Positions 20,962 through 30,577 of a stretch of DNA of 64,000 nucleotides are shown one piece after another. Position numbers and translations under genes: made by a program. The stretch comes from Auriscalpium vulgare (taxonomy: Eukaryota > Basidiomycota > Agaricomycetes > Russulales > Auriscalpiaceae): positions 806,001 through 870,000 of the forward strand of contig JAHBBC010000010.1 of assembly GCA_019915015.1 (NCBI GenBank), read 5' to 3'. Each line of letters begins with the position of its first letter. Positions within the stretch are counted from its first letter, which is position 1. Under the pieces are notes generated by a model, which saw only the letters and a list, made by a program, of their open reading frames with translations, had not been told where the DNA came from and did no database searches.

Positions 20962-21289
20962 CTCGGTATCAAAGTTTCCATGCCTACCCGATACTCAGCG
21001 AGGGCTTTACGAGCTTACCGACGCAGTTTCTCCCTTTCTCCCGACTTGGCAACAAAGGCTTCCACCGTTCGACGCATAGATTCCCTCCCAGATGTTATTC
21101 CGCTTGGGCAACAAGGGATTCCAGCCCTTCAGATGAACCAATAGCGTGCTAGGCTTTATTCTGCTTGGGGAACAAGGGCCTACAGACCACATATACTTAA
21201 GCCCGCTTCCGCTGCTTCAAGTTCCTCACTTTCGTCAGCGACCCGCGTACTCCACTCTTCAACAGACGTAAACATAGACTCTGCCAACA

Positions 21290-22623
21290 ATGTCCTCGGT
21301 CGATGAGGATGCGTCACTGGACGCTATTGTCGTGGCCGCAGATCGTACAGTCCGGCCGGTGCGTTCATCTAACAAACTGCTCGATGCACCCATTTATTCT
21401 GGCGCCCTCCAGCCTGGCTTCGACTCTCATGCCGAACTATTTGAATATTTGCAGGCACTTCTAGCCTACGCCGAGGATAACAAGGAAAACGAGAGTTCGC
21501 TCTACGCTCTACACACGCTCATCCTTTCCCTCTTTTGCATGGGCGCCACAGTCCGATCTCGCGGTGAACATTATCAAAAGTTACGCCTTGGATGCTTTCC
21601 TCAGAAGGACTTGAAGGCCATAGAAACTCAAGAGCCTGAGGATGATGTTCTTCCTGCGGATGACGTTCGTGGGAAGCGGATCCCGGACGTCAGTTGCCTT
21701 CTCACCCAGGGGCTCGGATATGACGGCAACAAACTCGGCAATGCCATGGCTTTCTTGGTGGAGATCAAGCCAGGAGTCACCAGGAAAACGTTACCACGTT
21801 TTGTCTGGAGGCAAATGGCCGAAGACGAAGAGCCTATGACATCATCGGCAGTCTCTGGCAAACCATTCATCCGGTCATTCACCACGCACGTACCGCAGGT
21901 CACAACGCAGGCCATATACGCACGAGCCATGTTCGGCAATGCGCCTGTCTCTGTTTTCTTGATCCTCGACGTCTGGTTCATGCTTTTCGAGTTTCATGAC
22001 CATCCTCCCGACAACCTCCCTCATCTCGACGACCACGGCCGCGTCCCACCGCAGATTATAGATGCCAAGAAGAAGTACTGCAAGATCCCCCCCTCCCCCA
22101 TATTCAACGAAACTTGGACCGATTTTTCTCCGATTTTTCTGATGGCCTTGCGAGATGCTGTATCGCATCATCCCGACTTCGAAATCACACCTCACCCGTA
22201 TTTCACCCCACCAGCGGACACCGCCCAGAGCATCTCGGCAGAAGTACGTCTTTCCACCAAACCTCCCCACCTCATCCTAACAGGCCAAATTGAAATGTGC
22301 AGATCCTAGCTGATGACATAAACGAAGCCATCAGCGAAGCCGCGTCGGAACGAAACTATCAAGACCAACTTGTAACAGAGTCGGAATCCACAGAGGACGA
22401 CCGTCTCTCGGACAGGAATTACCGCGGAAATACGAGAAACCTGAAGGCGGTGTCCGTCGTGCTGACTCGCAGCAAAACTAAGGCTCCGCAAGCCAGGCGT
22501 TCCGCTCGACAAGCGGCGGCGGCCCAGGGCCCCGGTCAGGCTTCCGGGAGCGGTCAGGGGTCCAGGGGCGGCGGGCAACAGCCTGAGACAGCCCGACGCA
22601 AGAAAGCAGAGAGGAAGGCGTAG
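21290..22623 (+). CDS. protein with PD-(D/E)XK-like motif and Lys/Arg-rich tail, FunK1-associated type
   Basis: Exons 21290-22243 and 22303-22623 join in phase 0 to 424 residues. A candidate nuclease-fold signature reads RIPDVSCLLTQ (D133) then AFLVEIKPG (E158, K160): D-x24-E-x-K after a helical N-terminal domain. The FunK1 kinase at 25407 carries a similar KPDISV...ELVIERKP in its N-terminal half, suggesting the same domain. Further on are hydrophobic VFLILDVWFMLFEF and a conserved-looking TWTDFSPIFLMALRDAVSHH. The C-terminus is disordered and basic (SKTKAPQARRSARQAA, RRKKAERKA) and could act as a nuclear signal. No kinase domain follows. Whether the motif cleaves nucleic acid is not shown. 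Located inside the B array. Confidence 0.7.
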
Positions 22624-23551
22624 GAATTCATTGTAAGGGCCCCGCGGCGCTGAGGCGTAGACCGCCAATGGATAGGCGGCGCGCGAGTAAACCCGCTGCT
22701 TGAAGCATGGCGTGTGGTACGAATGATGCAGAGATAGTTACTTTAGAATGGTGCGCAGAGAGTTACGTTGCGAATGTTTCAAGCCTGACATATATATTGG
22801 AACACGGGAATTGATGCAAGCTTACGACCTCGTCTGCGACATAAAATAAGATAATGTGTATAGCTATTGTGTCTCATCGCTACCAAGTACCACACGGACG
22901 GATTTTATCTAGTCGGCAAACACGATCTTCTTCGGCACTGCCGCCTTCTACATCCCCTCCATGCGAAAGCCGAGCGTCTTCAAGCGCGCTACGCGCTCGC
23001 CGATGCATATGCATTATTGCTGGAGTTGACCTTGACAGCCTCTAGTCCGTACATAGTCAGCATAGAACTACCGGAAGACAACGCGAATACGCACCGCTAT
23101 GGTCTTCAACGCGGCTGCGAGGAGGGATGCAGCCGCCGCCGCCGGGGTACACTGGAGCATATTGGAGACTTCGCCCGCGAGCTCGGTAAGTGTGAGTAGG
23201 TCGTCCAGTGCAGAGCGCCGCCCGGGGACTACCAGACGGGTAGAGCGCTTCTCCTTTACGACGAAGATCGTGGATGATTCGGATGCTAATGACCGCGTTG
23301 GGGAGGGCGCCGTGGGTGGTCGGAACATGCGCTGTAATACAGACATAGCAGTCGATGAGTGGTTATACGGAGAGGGCATCCGTAAAGCTTATAACCGCCG
23401 ATATTTGGACGGCAGTGCATGGTGAGCGTTTATCGATGCTGAGAGTTGCAGAAGAGTGTTCGTGTTCGCGGACGAAGATAAGATTAGATTGCACGTGTCT
23501 TACGCGTGGCCGCGCTGGCTCAGGTCGCCGGTCTTCACCAGAACTTCAACC
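22624..23551. other. intergenic, B3 upstream region
   Basis: No supported gene. Just upstream of B3 the block GATAAGATTAGATTGC (23477-23493) is repeated upstream of B4 at about 24388-24404, showing that B3 and B4 were duplicated together with promoter sequence. Confidence 0.5.
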
Positions 23552-24289
23552 ATGCCCACAATCAACCCTTTCCCTGCTCTGTCTCTAAAGCCACAGGAGG
23601 CGGATAAAACTGCAGGGGGCGCTGAGTGTTGTCTACGCGACTCTGAACAGCTTGCGCAGGACTCGGACACGCGGTACGATCCTTACGCGCCCCGCCCTGA
23701 GCCAATGGATCAGTTGCCACTGAAGTACAAAGTCACGAAGCGCAACCCGAAGCCCACGCTAGTTCATTTCGCAATACCTCTCGACTTTGAAGACCTATTC
23801 CAATACGGAGTCAGGAACAACACTGTCCAATACTACACACAATGCCCTGCGTGGTATATCGGACTGGCACCATTTGGTACGCCGCGAGGCACCTCTCGCG
23901 AGTCGCAGACCGTCGAGTACAAGATGGGCGTGCGCGAGGCATACATGCCCACAGCCGAATCCGGCGCGCTCCTCCAGCTGTACTCGAACTTCTCGATGAA
24001 CAGGAAGCAGTTGGTCCCTGCGGACGAGGAGGACGTGGTGCGGGAGGTGCGGGAGCTGCTTCGGTTGGACGACAGTGTGCGGCCGAGGTGGTATTTTGGG
24101 TTTAGCAACAAGTGGCGGCCTGGCGATCCGGACGAGGACGAGGAGAGGATGATGGCGATGCGGGACGCGGTGGCCCGTGGCGAGTTGGAAGGGGATGACT
24201 CGGATCTCAGCGAAGACTGGGAGTGGAGCTCGCAGAACGATAATGACTATGGGGGCACGGACGATGACTACGAGGATATCCGCCATTAG
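23552..24289 (+). CDS. B-family protein B3, with a frame-swapped internal block
   Basis: Single-exon, 245 residues, start at 23552 (MPTINPFPALSLKP). Core and acidic tail match the family (NPKPTLVHFAIPLDFEDLFQ, YSNFSMNRKQLVPADEEDVV, ENDNDYGG-type tail). Between CP and QTVEYKMG the protein reads AWYIGLAPFGTPRGTSRES where the other three have GVIMEA(A/F)TMW(Y/H)AVKHLS. DNA alignment shows one base lost after CCT at 23845 and seven gained near 23905-23915, so about 17 codons are read in another frame before the frame is restored. The ancestral reading (GTIWYAARHLS) survives in the unused frame. The gene stays open. Confidence 0.75.
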   Translation: MPTINPFPALSLKPQEADKTAGGAECCLRDSEQLAQDSDTRYDPYAPRPEPMDQLPLKYKVTKRNPKPTLVHFAIPLDFEDLFQYGVRNNTVQYYTQCPAWYIGLAPFGTPRGTSRESQTVEYKMGVREAYMPTAESGALLQLYSNFSMNRKQLVPADEEDVVREVRELLRLDDSVRPRWYFGFSNKWRPGDPDEDEERMMAMRDAVARGELEGDDSDLSEDWEWSSQNDNDYGGTDDDYEDIRH

Positions 24290-24471
24290 TAGACTATATA
24301 TATTGGACATTCAGCCCTACCGCGTGTGAGCAGCAACGTACTACATATAATACTACCGGTCGGTCGGCCGTTGCATCATGGCGGCGACGATAAGATTAGA
24401 TTGCGGGTGTGCTGGCAAGACGTGAACGTTTGAACTTGAACTTCGTCCTGACCAAGTTCCTCGTCTTCACC

Positions 24472-25218
24472 ATGCCCCCAGTCAGCCCTTCTCCTCTGTC
24501 TGAAATTCCTAAAAAAGAGCTACACGAGGCGGAGAAAATCTCGGGAAGCGCTGAGCGTTGCCTGCGTGACTCTGAGCTCGTCTCTGAATCTCCTCCGCAG
24601 GACACGCTCAGCGACGATCCCTACGCGCCCCGCCAGCCCATGGAGCGGTTGCCAGTGAAGTACCGCGTCTCGAAGCGCAACCCAAAGCCCACGCTGGTTC
24701 ATTTCGCCATTCCTGTCGATTTCGAAGACGTGTATCAATACGGAGTCAGGAACAACACCGTCCAGTACTACGATCAATGTCCTGGCGTGATCATGGAGGC
24801 TTTCACTATGTGGCACGCCGTGAAGCACCTATCACAGACCGTCCACTACAAGATGGGCTTGCGCGAGGCCTACGAGCACACGGCCGACTCCAGTGCGCTC
24901 CTCGAGCTGTACTCGAACTACTCGATGAACAGGAAGATACTGATGCCGGAGGACGAGGAGGACGTGGTGCGGATGGTGCGGGAGCTGCTCGGGTTGGACG
25001 ACAGTGTGCGGCCGAAGTGGTATTTCGATTTTAACAACGACTGGGAGCCGGGCGATCCGGATGAGGACGAGAAGAGGATGCAGGCGCTGCAGGATGCGGT
25101 GGCCCGGGGCGAGTTGGAAGGGGATGACTCCGATCTCAGCGAGGACGATAACTGGAGCAAGGAGAACGATGATGACTATGGGGGCACGGACGACGATTAC
25201 GAGGAAATCTGCCATTAG
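24472..25218 (+). CDS. B-family protein B4
   Basis: Single-exon, 248 residues, start at 24472 (MPPVSPSPLSEIPKKELHEA). Its core is as close to B1 and B2 as they are to each other (DQCPGVIMEAFTMWHAVKHL, YSNYSMNRKILMPEDEEDVV). It shares KILMPEDEE with B1 but FNNDWEPGDPDED with B2, a mosaic pattern that suggests gene conversion. It is tandem to B3 with 182 bp between them and a shared promoter block. Function unknown; no motif recognised. Confidence 0.75.
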   Translation: MPPVSPSPLSEIPKKELHEAEKISGSAERCLRDSELVSESPPQDTLSDDPYAPRQPMERLPVKYRVSKRNPKPTLVHFAIPVDFEDVYQYGVRNNTVQYYDQCPGVIMEAFTMWHAVKHLSQTVHYKMGLREAYEHTADSSALLELYSNYSMNRKILMPEDEEDVVRMVRELLGLDDSVRPKWYFDFNNDWEPGDPDEDEKRMQALQDAVARGELEGDDSDLSEDDNWSKENDDDYGGTDDDYEEICH

Positions 25219-25406
25219 ATTCGCGGTCACTGCTATATTGTTGCTTTCGCGCTCTGCATTTGCTCTGTTAAATATAGATGCATATACCCGTAATAAGACT
25301 CTCTCGTCGACCTTGTGTACATGTGGGGAGGATCGATGACAGCGGAACCAGATTAAATAAGTATGCGGCGTAATAATGTGTAAAAGGAATTGTAAGCTAG
25401 CATTGT

Positions 25407-27676
25407 CTATTCGAGAACTTCCTCTGGCGTCGACTGAAGGAGAGCAGACACTCTCGTGGAGGGATGATTGCTAAGTGGGCCGATGTCATCCCGGGCGCGA
25501 CTGCGCTTGCCGTTGGCATTGGTAGCGGCGTCCGTGTCCGGTGGGTATGCCTCTGCCACGTACACGGCGGGGTCTTTGGTAGCGTCCCATTCTCCGCGCT
25601 TGGACGAGTCCATCTGTGCTTCGAAAATCTTCATGACGTCCGAAGGAGACGGAGGAACAGCGGTCGCAGCTGTTTCCCAATAATACAGTGGAGCGAACAG
25701 CTGACGGAGCCCCTGGATAATGTTGAAGCATGGTTTGGGGATCTTGCCAAGAAGTCCACCGGCGTCCAGCGTCGCTTCCCTGAAGAAGCTCAGCTTTCCT
25801 TCCCCTCCAGTGATGACGGCCCCTTCGTCGTTATAATCGTCATAGACAAGCTTGATTTTGCGGTGTAAATTGCGATAGTTCGTGGGCCGGTACTTTACGA
25901 TCATATAGGTGAGGACGTGGCAGAAAGATTCGAGGTCATCGCTGACTGTGTGCGGCTTTGACTGCGGTTCAAGCAGGAGAGCGGCGGAGATTGATTGCCA
26001 AGTACCCTTCAGTCTCAGTGAGTAAGGAAACAATGTCGTTGACTAAGACAAAGAACTCACAGTGCGCCACTGCCTCCGACGCCCTGGTGGTAGAGAGACG
26101 TCTCTGCAGAGGTCCCAATCGATCAAGAAACCACGGCCATCCTCGTCGATCAAAATATTGCCCGCGCTAACGTCCCTGTGCAAGATCTTCGCCTTCGTGT
26201 ATGCTTCGAAATGAGCTGTGGGCTTGTTAGTAAATGCGGCGCAAGAGTACAGAACGAAACGCACCAGTGAGCGCGTCATAGATGGCAACACAAAGCTGCC
26301 TCGTCGAAGAGAAGCGCTGTAGGGGTGCGCCGATGGTGAGGAAGGACATGCGACAATGCGTGTGGCGGTAGACGTTGGAGGTGAAGCAGGCCCAAGGCTG
26401 CTCCTCGGTGATGAAGTCCTGGCTCCGAGTAGACTGGCCGGGAAGGTCACCGCCACACCCAAGCTTTGCGACTCGCTGCACACCGGCCTTCTCCAGCTTC
26501 TCGTAGATGTCCGTCTCTTTGGCCATGTCTTCGGTGTCGATGCGCCACGAATCCTTGAGATACACAACTCGCTCGCCGTCGATGTCCCAAGCGTAGTAGC
26601 CGAATGTTCCCCTGCCTGCCATCGACCGATTGTACACGTGGGCGCTGGGACCGACGAAGAAACGCTCTGTGGAGGCCTTCTCGTCGTAGACCATAAACTT
26701 GTGCAATTCGATGTCCTCCGACAAGATAGGGAGATACCTCTTGCCCTTCTTCCGTGCGGCAGCGAATCCTTCCATCGCAAACATGGCCTCGCCCGATGTG
26801 GCAGGGGTCACGGTGACATCGTAGCCGCGCTGCTTCTTGTCGAGATGGTTAAAGCGCCAGAGGAACTCCGCCAGCGTGTCTGGGTCTTCTCGCCAGTTGA
26901 AGGGCTCCGTCACGACGGTCCCGGCACGATCCCAGCGCAAGATGCGGGCGTAGTCGTCGAGCAGGATGACGGAGAAGGCCCACTCGCGGAACTGGGCTTG
27001 GAACTGCGCAGCCGCGTACGAACTGATCTGACCACGGTTTGCCAGAGCGTTGTCGGAATTGTGAAGGAAAGAATTCTTGCGGTTGTCTTCGCCTTCCTTT
27101 ACGGGCGAAGGATCCGCGAACGGGTCGTGTGCGCGAGGCTTGCGCTCGATGACGAGCTCCATCTTGCGCCACACGGGGTCCTGACCGGGAGCGACGACGC
27201 TGATGTCGGGCTTCAGCTCCTTGGTGTGCAGTGGATCGGACGTCGTGTGCGTGTCGAGGAATTGAAGATTAGGGCAGAGTTTGCGCTTCTCGATCTCTGC
27301 GATCTGTCCAGTCCGGGGGTTAGATGCCGTCGCTGCGCACTGTAACGGCGACTGCACTCACAAAGCTGGCCTCTGACAAGGATGCTTTTTGTGGAAATTT
27401 TCGGGATGTGGGCTTCTTCACAGGTTTGCCGTTCGCGTCCTTCGGCGGAGGGACAAATTCATCGAAGAAGCTCGAGACAGGCATGGGGCCTATGAAACGG
27501 GAGCCCATCTCGACGGCAAGGCGTCTGTGCGTGACTTTGGCCTCGTCCTTGCCAGTCGCAAAAGGCTCAACGCCGGCGTTCTTGAACTGCGGCGGGGTGC
27601 TGTGAACAGACGCGTCGCTCGCGAGCGGAATGCCCCGCGGAGGAGTGGACTGGAGGGGAGTGCTGACGGGCAACAT
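25407..27676 (-). CDS. FunK1-type fungal protein kinase
   Basis: Four exons read leftward: 27676-27362, 27303-26265, 26215-26061 and 26006-25407, giving 702 residues. FunK1 kinases are a basidiomycete-expanded family of unknown substrates. The N-terminal half holds KPDISVVAPGQD (D138) and MELVIERKP (E158, K160), a PD-(D/E)XK-like pattern. The kinase half holds GVQRVAKLGCGGDLPG, then ILHRDVSAGNILIDED (H464-R465-D466, N471) and FLIDWDLC (D484) in place of DFG, followed by RTGTWQSISAALL, the family's post-DWD block. The C-terminal tail is basic and Ser-rich (GKRSRARDD). All catalytic positions expected for FunK1 are present, so it is probably active. It lies next to the B array and the 21290 gene with a similar motif. 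Confidence 0.9.
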
Positions 27677-28138
27677 GGTGGCTCAGTGACGGGGAGGAGA
27701 GGCGGAACGAGGCGTCACTTACCTGGAAGAGCTCAGCTATTTATTGCGCCGCTTTGCGTGTGGCTGGTTGAGATCGCGGTCCGGGTGAGAGACGTGGTCG
27801 TGAGCAAGTTGTGATTGTTCGCGCTCAAACACGCCGGGCCGGCACCCGCAACTCGGCGCAACACCCAACACTGGACACTTTTTCAGCGTTTCGGCGACCA
27901 GACAAGCTCTTATGGAGGCGTTGGATGCGTTATATGTACGCAGCTGCCGGTGAGGGACAAGGATGGACAAGTAAGTGAACCAGTGAGGGGTCAGGATCAC
28001 ATATTGCTGTGACTTGGCATCGTGCCGACACCGCATGGCAAACAATGGGCACCATTGACCAACGATTTGCGTGAACTGAGGTGTGCTTTGCATTCAATAA
28101 TTATACCACCCCATTAACACTCCCCCGAACCTCGAGAC
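27677..28138. other. upstream region of FunK1 and 3' flank of ADCK copy 1
   Basis: No ORF of note. The FunK1 promoter should lie at 27677-27900; the block homologous to the ADCK duplication starts at about 28130. Confidence 0.5.
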
Positions 28139-30577
28139 TCAAGCCTCGAAGTAGCTCGTATCGACGTCCACCCCATACTGCGTCCGTGCCATCTCCACCA
28201 TCTGCTTCTCCAACTCGTCCTCGAAATACTCTTTGCGCCGGCTCGCGCCAGTCACCCACGCGCGCATGTGGCTCGCCCAGAACGCCGCGTCGATGGAGTA
28301 CATGACCGCATAGAACACGCCCTGATGGAGGTACTCCCGCGCGCGCTGCGCGACGCCGAGGCGCGGCGCGCGGGGCAGCGCGTCGGCCGCGGCGTAGCCT
28401 GTGATCTTGATGCGGTTCACAGGGGAGCCGAACATCTGGTTGTTGCCCTGGACGATGCTAGCAAAGAGTCAGTCCGGTCTGTGTGCACGCCAGTGGCAGC
28501 CCGGCTCACCGCATATTGCGCCCGATGAAGATGAGCTCCTTCGGCATCTTGTCCGTGTCGCTCAGGAAGCCCTTCAGCCGCTGCTTCATGGCGACGCTCG
28601 CGTCGTAATTCGTCATCTTTACCTCCTCCGCGCCGGCCTGCTTCTTCTTGCCGAAATTCTTGATCGGCCGCAGCAGCGTCGCGCTCGCGAACATGTCCGG
28701 CGCGCCGATGCCCCACTGCTCCGCGACGCGACGCACGGCGCCGAGGTCCACCGCGAGCAGGCCCTTCCACAGCTCCGCGTACTGGCGCTGAAAGTCGGGG
28801 CTGAGCTTCACGTAGAGGCCGTGGTCGAGCAGCACGAGCTGCGGGCGCGACGGGTGGCGCGGGTGGCGGCGCACGAAGATGTTGCCCGGGTGCGGGTCGC
28901 AGTGCACCCAGCCCCAGCGGAAGATCTGCGCGCCGAACAGGTCGACCATCGTCTGCATGATCCAGCGCACGCCGCCCGCGAGCGGCGCGCCGGCGGCGGC
29001 AGCGGGGCCGTCGGCGCCGATGCCGTGCGGGTGCAGCGGCGCGGGGAGCGCGCCGGCCTCGCCCATGAGCCGCTGCACGCCCGCGCGGTCGCTCAGCCGC
29101 GTGCCGTCGATCCACTCCGCGGTGAGCACGCGCCGCGTCGTGTACGCGGGGTACGTCCGGGGGATGTGCACGCGCTCGGCGAGGCTCGCGTCCTGCGCGA
29201 CGAAGTCCGCCGTGCGGGCGGCGTTCTGCGCCTCGTTGAGGAAGTCGAGCTCCTGGCGGAGGTGGTCGCTGACGAAATCTGGCCGCGCAAGTCAGGATAA
29301 CGTGACGGCGGCGCGAGGGGACGGCGCACCGACGACAAAGTACGCGGGCAGGTCGAACCAGTACTCGTACATCCACATGACCGCGCGGAACGCGGACAGG
29401 TCGGGCTCCATCTGTTTTGCAACGTCCGGCTTCTGGACCTTCACAGCGACCCACTCGCCCGGCTGGCCGTCGGCGTCTTTTGTCCGCGCGCGGTGGACCT
29501 GGGCTATGCTTGCGCTGGCGATCGCGGTCTCCTCGAACTCGGCGAAGACGCCGTCGGGGCCGCTCGGCGGGCGCCCGAACTCGCTTTGGAAGACGCGGGA
29601 GACTTGATCAAATGGAATTTGCGGTGCGTCGTCAAAGAGCCTGGACAGCTTCTTCTGTATGGGCTTAGGAAGGAAAGCGGCGTTCGCGCTGATGGCCTGG
29701 CCTTTACTTATACTTAATGACTGGGTCGACGAAGAAGAATTCGTACGCACCGAATTTGATGTAGAGTCCGCCGTTTGATATAAAGAGATTCATAAGAAGG
29801 TTCCCGACCCGTTCGTGGATCGCAGGAATTGACTCGCTTTTCTCTGGCGTAAAGTTGATCTTGTAGTCCGCGGCGATTAACAAGCACTGGAAGTCACAAG
29901 GTTTAGTGAAAACCACGGCGGAGGACGCAACACGGAGGGACGGAGATACTGAAGGCGCGAAACAGAAGGCGCAGGTACGCAGCGCAAGCATCCAGTGCAA
30001 CGTAAATGCGCGCATCGGAGAAGGACAGACGAACGATGATGATAGGGCAGCGAGCATGCCTCGCACAAGGCCACAGTCGAGTACCTTTCCGTCGACACAT
30101 CAATCACTGACTCAAAGGAAGCACCTTTCAAGGCACGAGACCACAGGAACCTTGATATGGCAAGATACCCGGGGGGGGGGACTTTGTAGAGCACATAATT
30201 TGGAAAAAAAGAAAGATAACTTTCATTGAGGAAAGTAAAGACGTACCGTCCAAAGCGTCCGTGAATTGCGTGTCACCGTGCTCGCGTAGAGCTCTCTGTC
30301 GGCGACATAGCCTGCGCCCACCGCAGCTCCGACATATGCTGTCCGCCGGGCATACCTAAGCAGGCGAGATGGTGGTGCCGGTGTCTGTGGTCGAGAAGAC
30401 GATGCAAATCTGGCACCGAGGCGGAGGAAACGGTGCATGCTGGCCGGCTACTCGTGACGAGAGAGCGTGAAGAAGAAAGAGCGAGGGGAGGTCATCGTCG
30501 CGGACGATGTGCAAGCAGTGACGCCAGCGATCGGCACACATAGCTGGCGGTGCGGCCGGCCCGGCGGCACCTCGGCT
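28130..30577. repeat. segmental duplication, ADCK unit 1
   Basis: 2.45 kb matching 37054-39502 in the same orientation with only a handful of differences: a few substitutions, a GC dinucleotide present here in an intron (29285-29288), and a shorter G run at 30171-30180. Left edge at CGAGACTCAAGCC, right edge at GGCACCTCGGCT, 139 bp upstream of the gene's ATG. Confidence 0.95.
28139..30438 (-). CDS. ABC1/ADCK (UbiB) family kinase-like protein, Cqd2/Mcp2-like, copy 1
   Basis: Mitochondrial atypical kinase/ATPase; yeast relatives Cqd1/Cqd2 (Mcp2) affect coenzyme Q distribution and lipid homeostasis. Exons read leftward: 30438-30247, 29886-29751, 29701-29330, 29278-28510 and 28457-28139; 595 residues. 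The start MHRFLRLGARFASSSRPQTP is a mitochondrial presequence, followed by a short hydrophobic span (AYVGAAVGAGYV). Family motifs: KFGQ (108-111, KxGQ), ETAIASASIAQVH (Ala-rich loop in place of a Gly-rich one), WVAVKVQKP, HCDPHPGN (359-366) and LLDHGLY (DHG). An Ala/Gly/Pro insertion (about 303-336) is unusual. Intron 1 (360 bp) is far longer than the others and holds a G/C run. The 2-nt difference from copy 2 lies inside intron 3, so both frames are intact. Confidence 0.9.

Noticed and set aside
25464..25868. 134-codon + strand frame at the FunK1 3' end
   Set aside because: Antisense to FunK1 exon 4, which has a clear conserved sequence; no independent support.
26356..27345. 329-codon + strand frame opposite FunK1
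   Set aside because: FunK1 motifs and splice sites on the - strand explain the region; the antisense frame has no domain.
29270..29290. Frameshift in ADCK copy 1 relative to copy 2 (2-nt difference)
   Set aside because: The GC difference falls inside intron 3 (donor GTGCGC at 29329, acceptor before 29278), so both coding frames are intact.
28401..29300. 299-codon + strand frame antisense to ADCK (and its copy at 37325)
   Set aside because: It overlaps clear ADCK catalytic exons on the other strand and has repetitive Arg/Ala/Val composition, as expected of a shadow frame.
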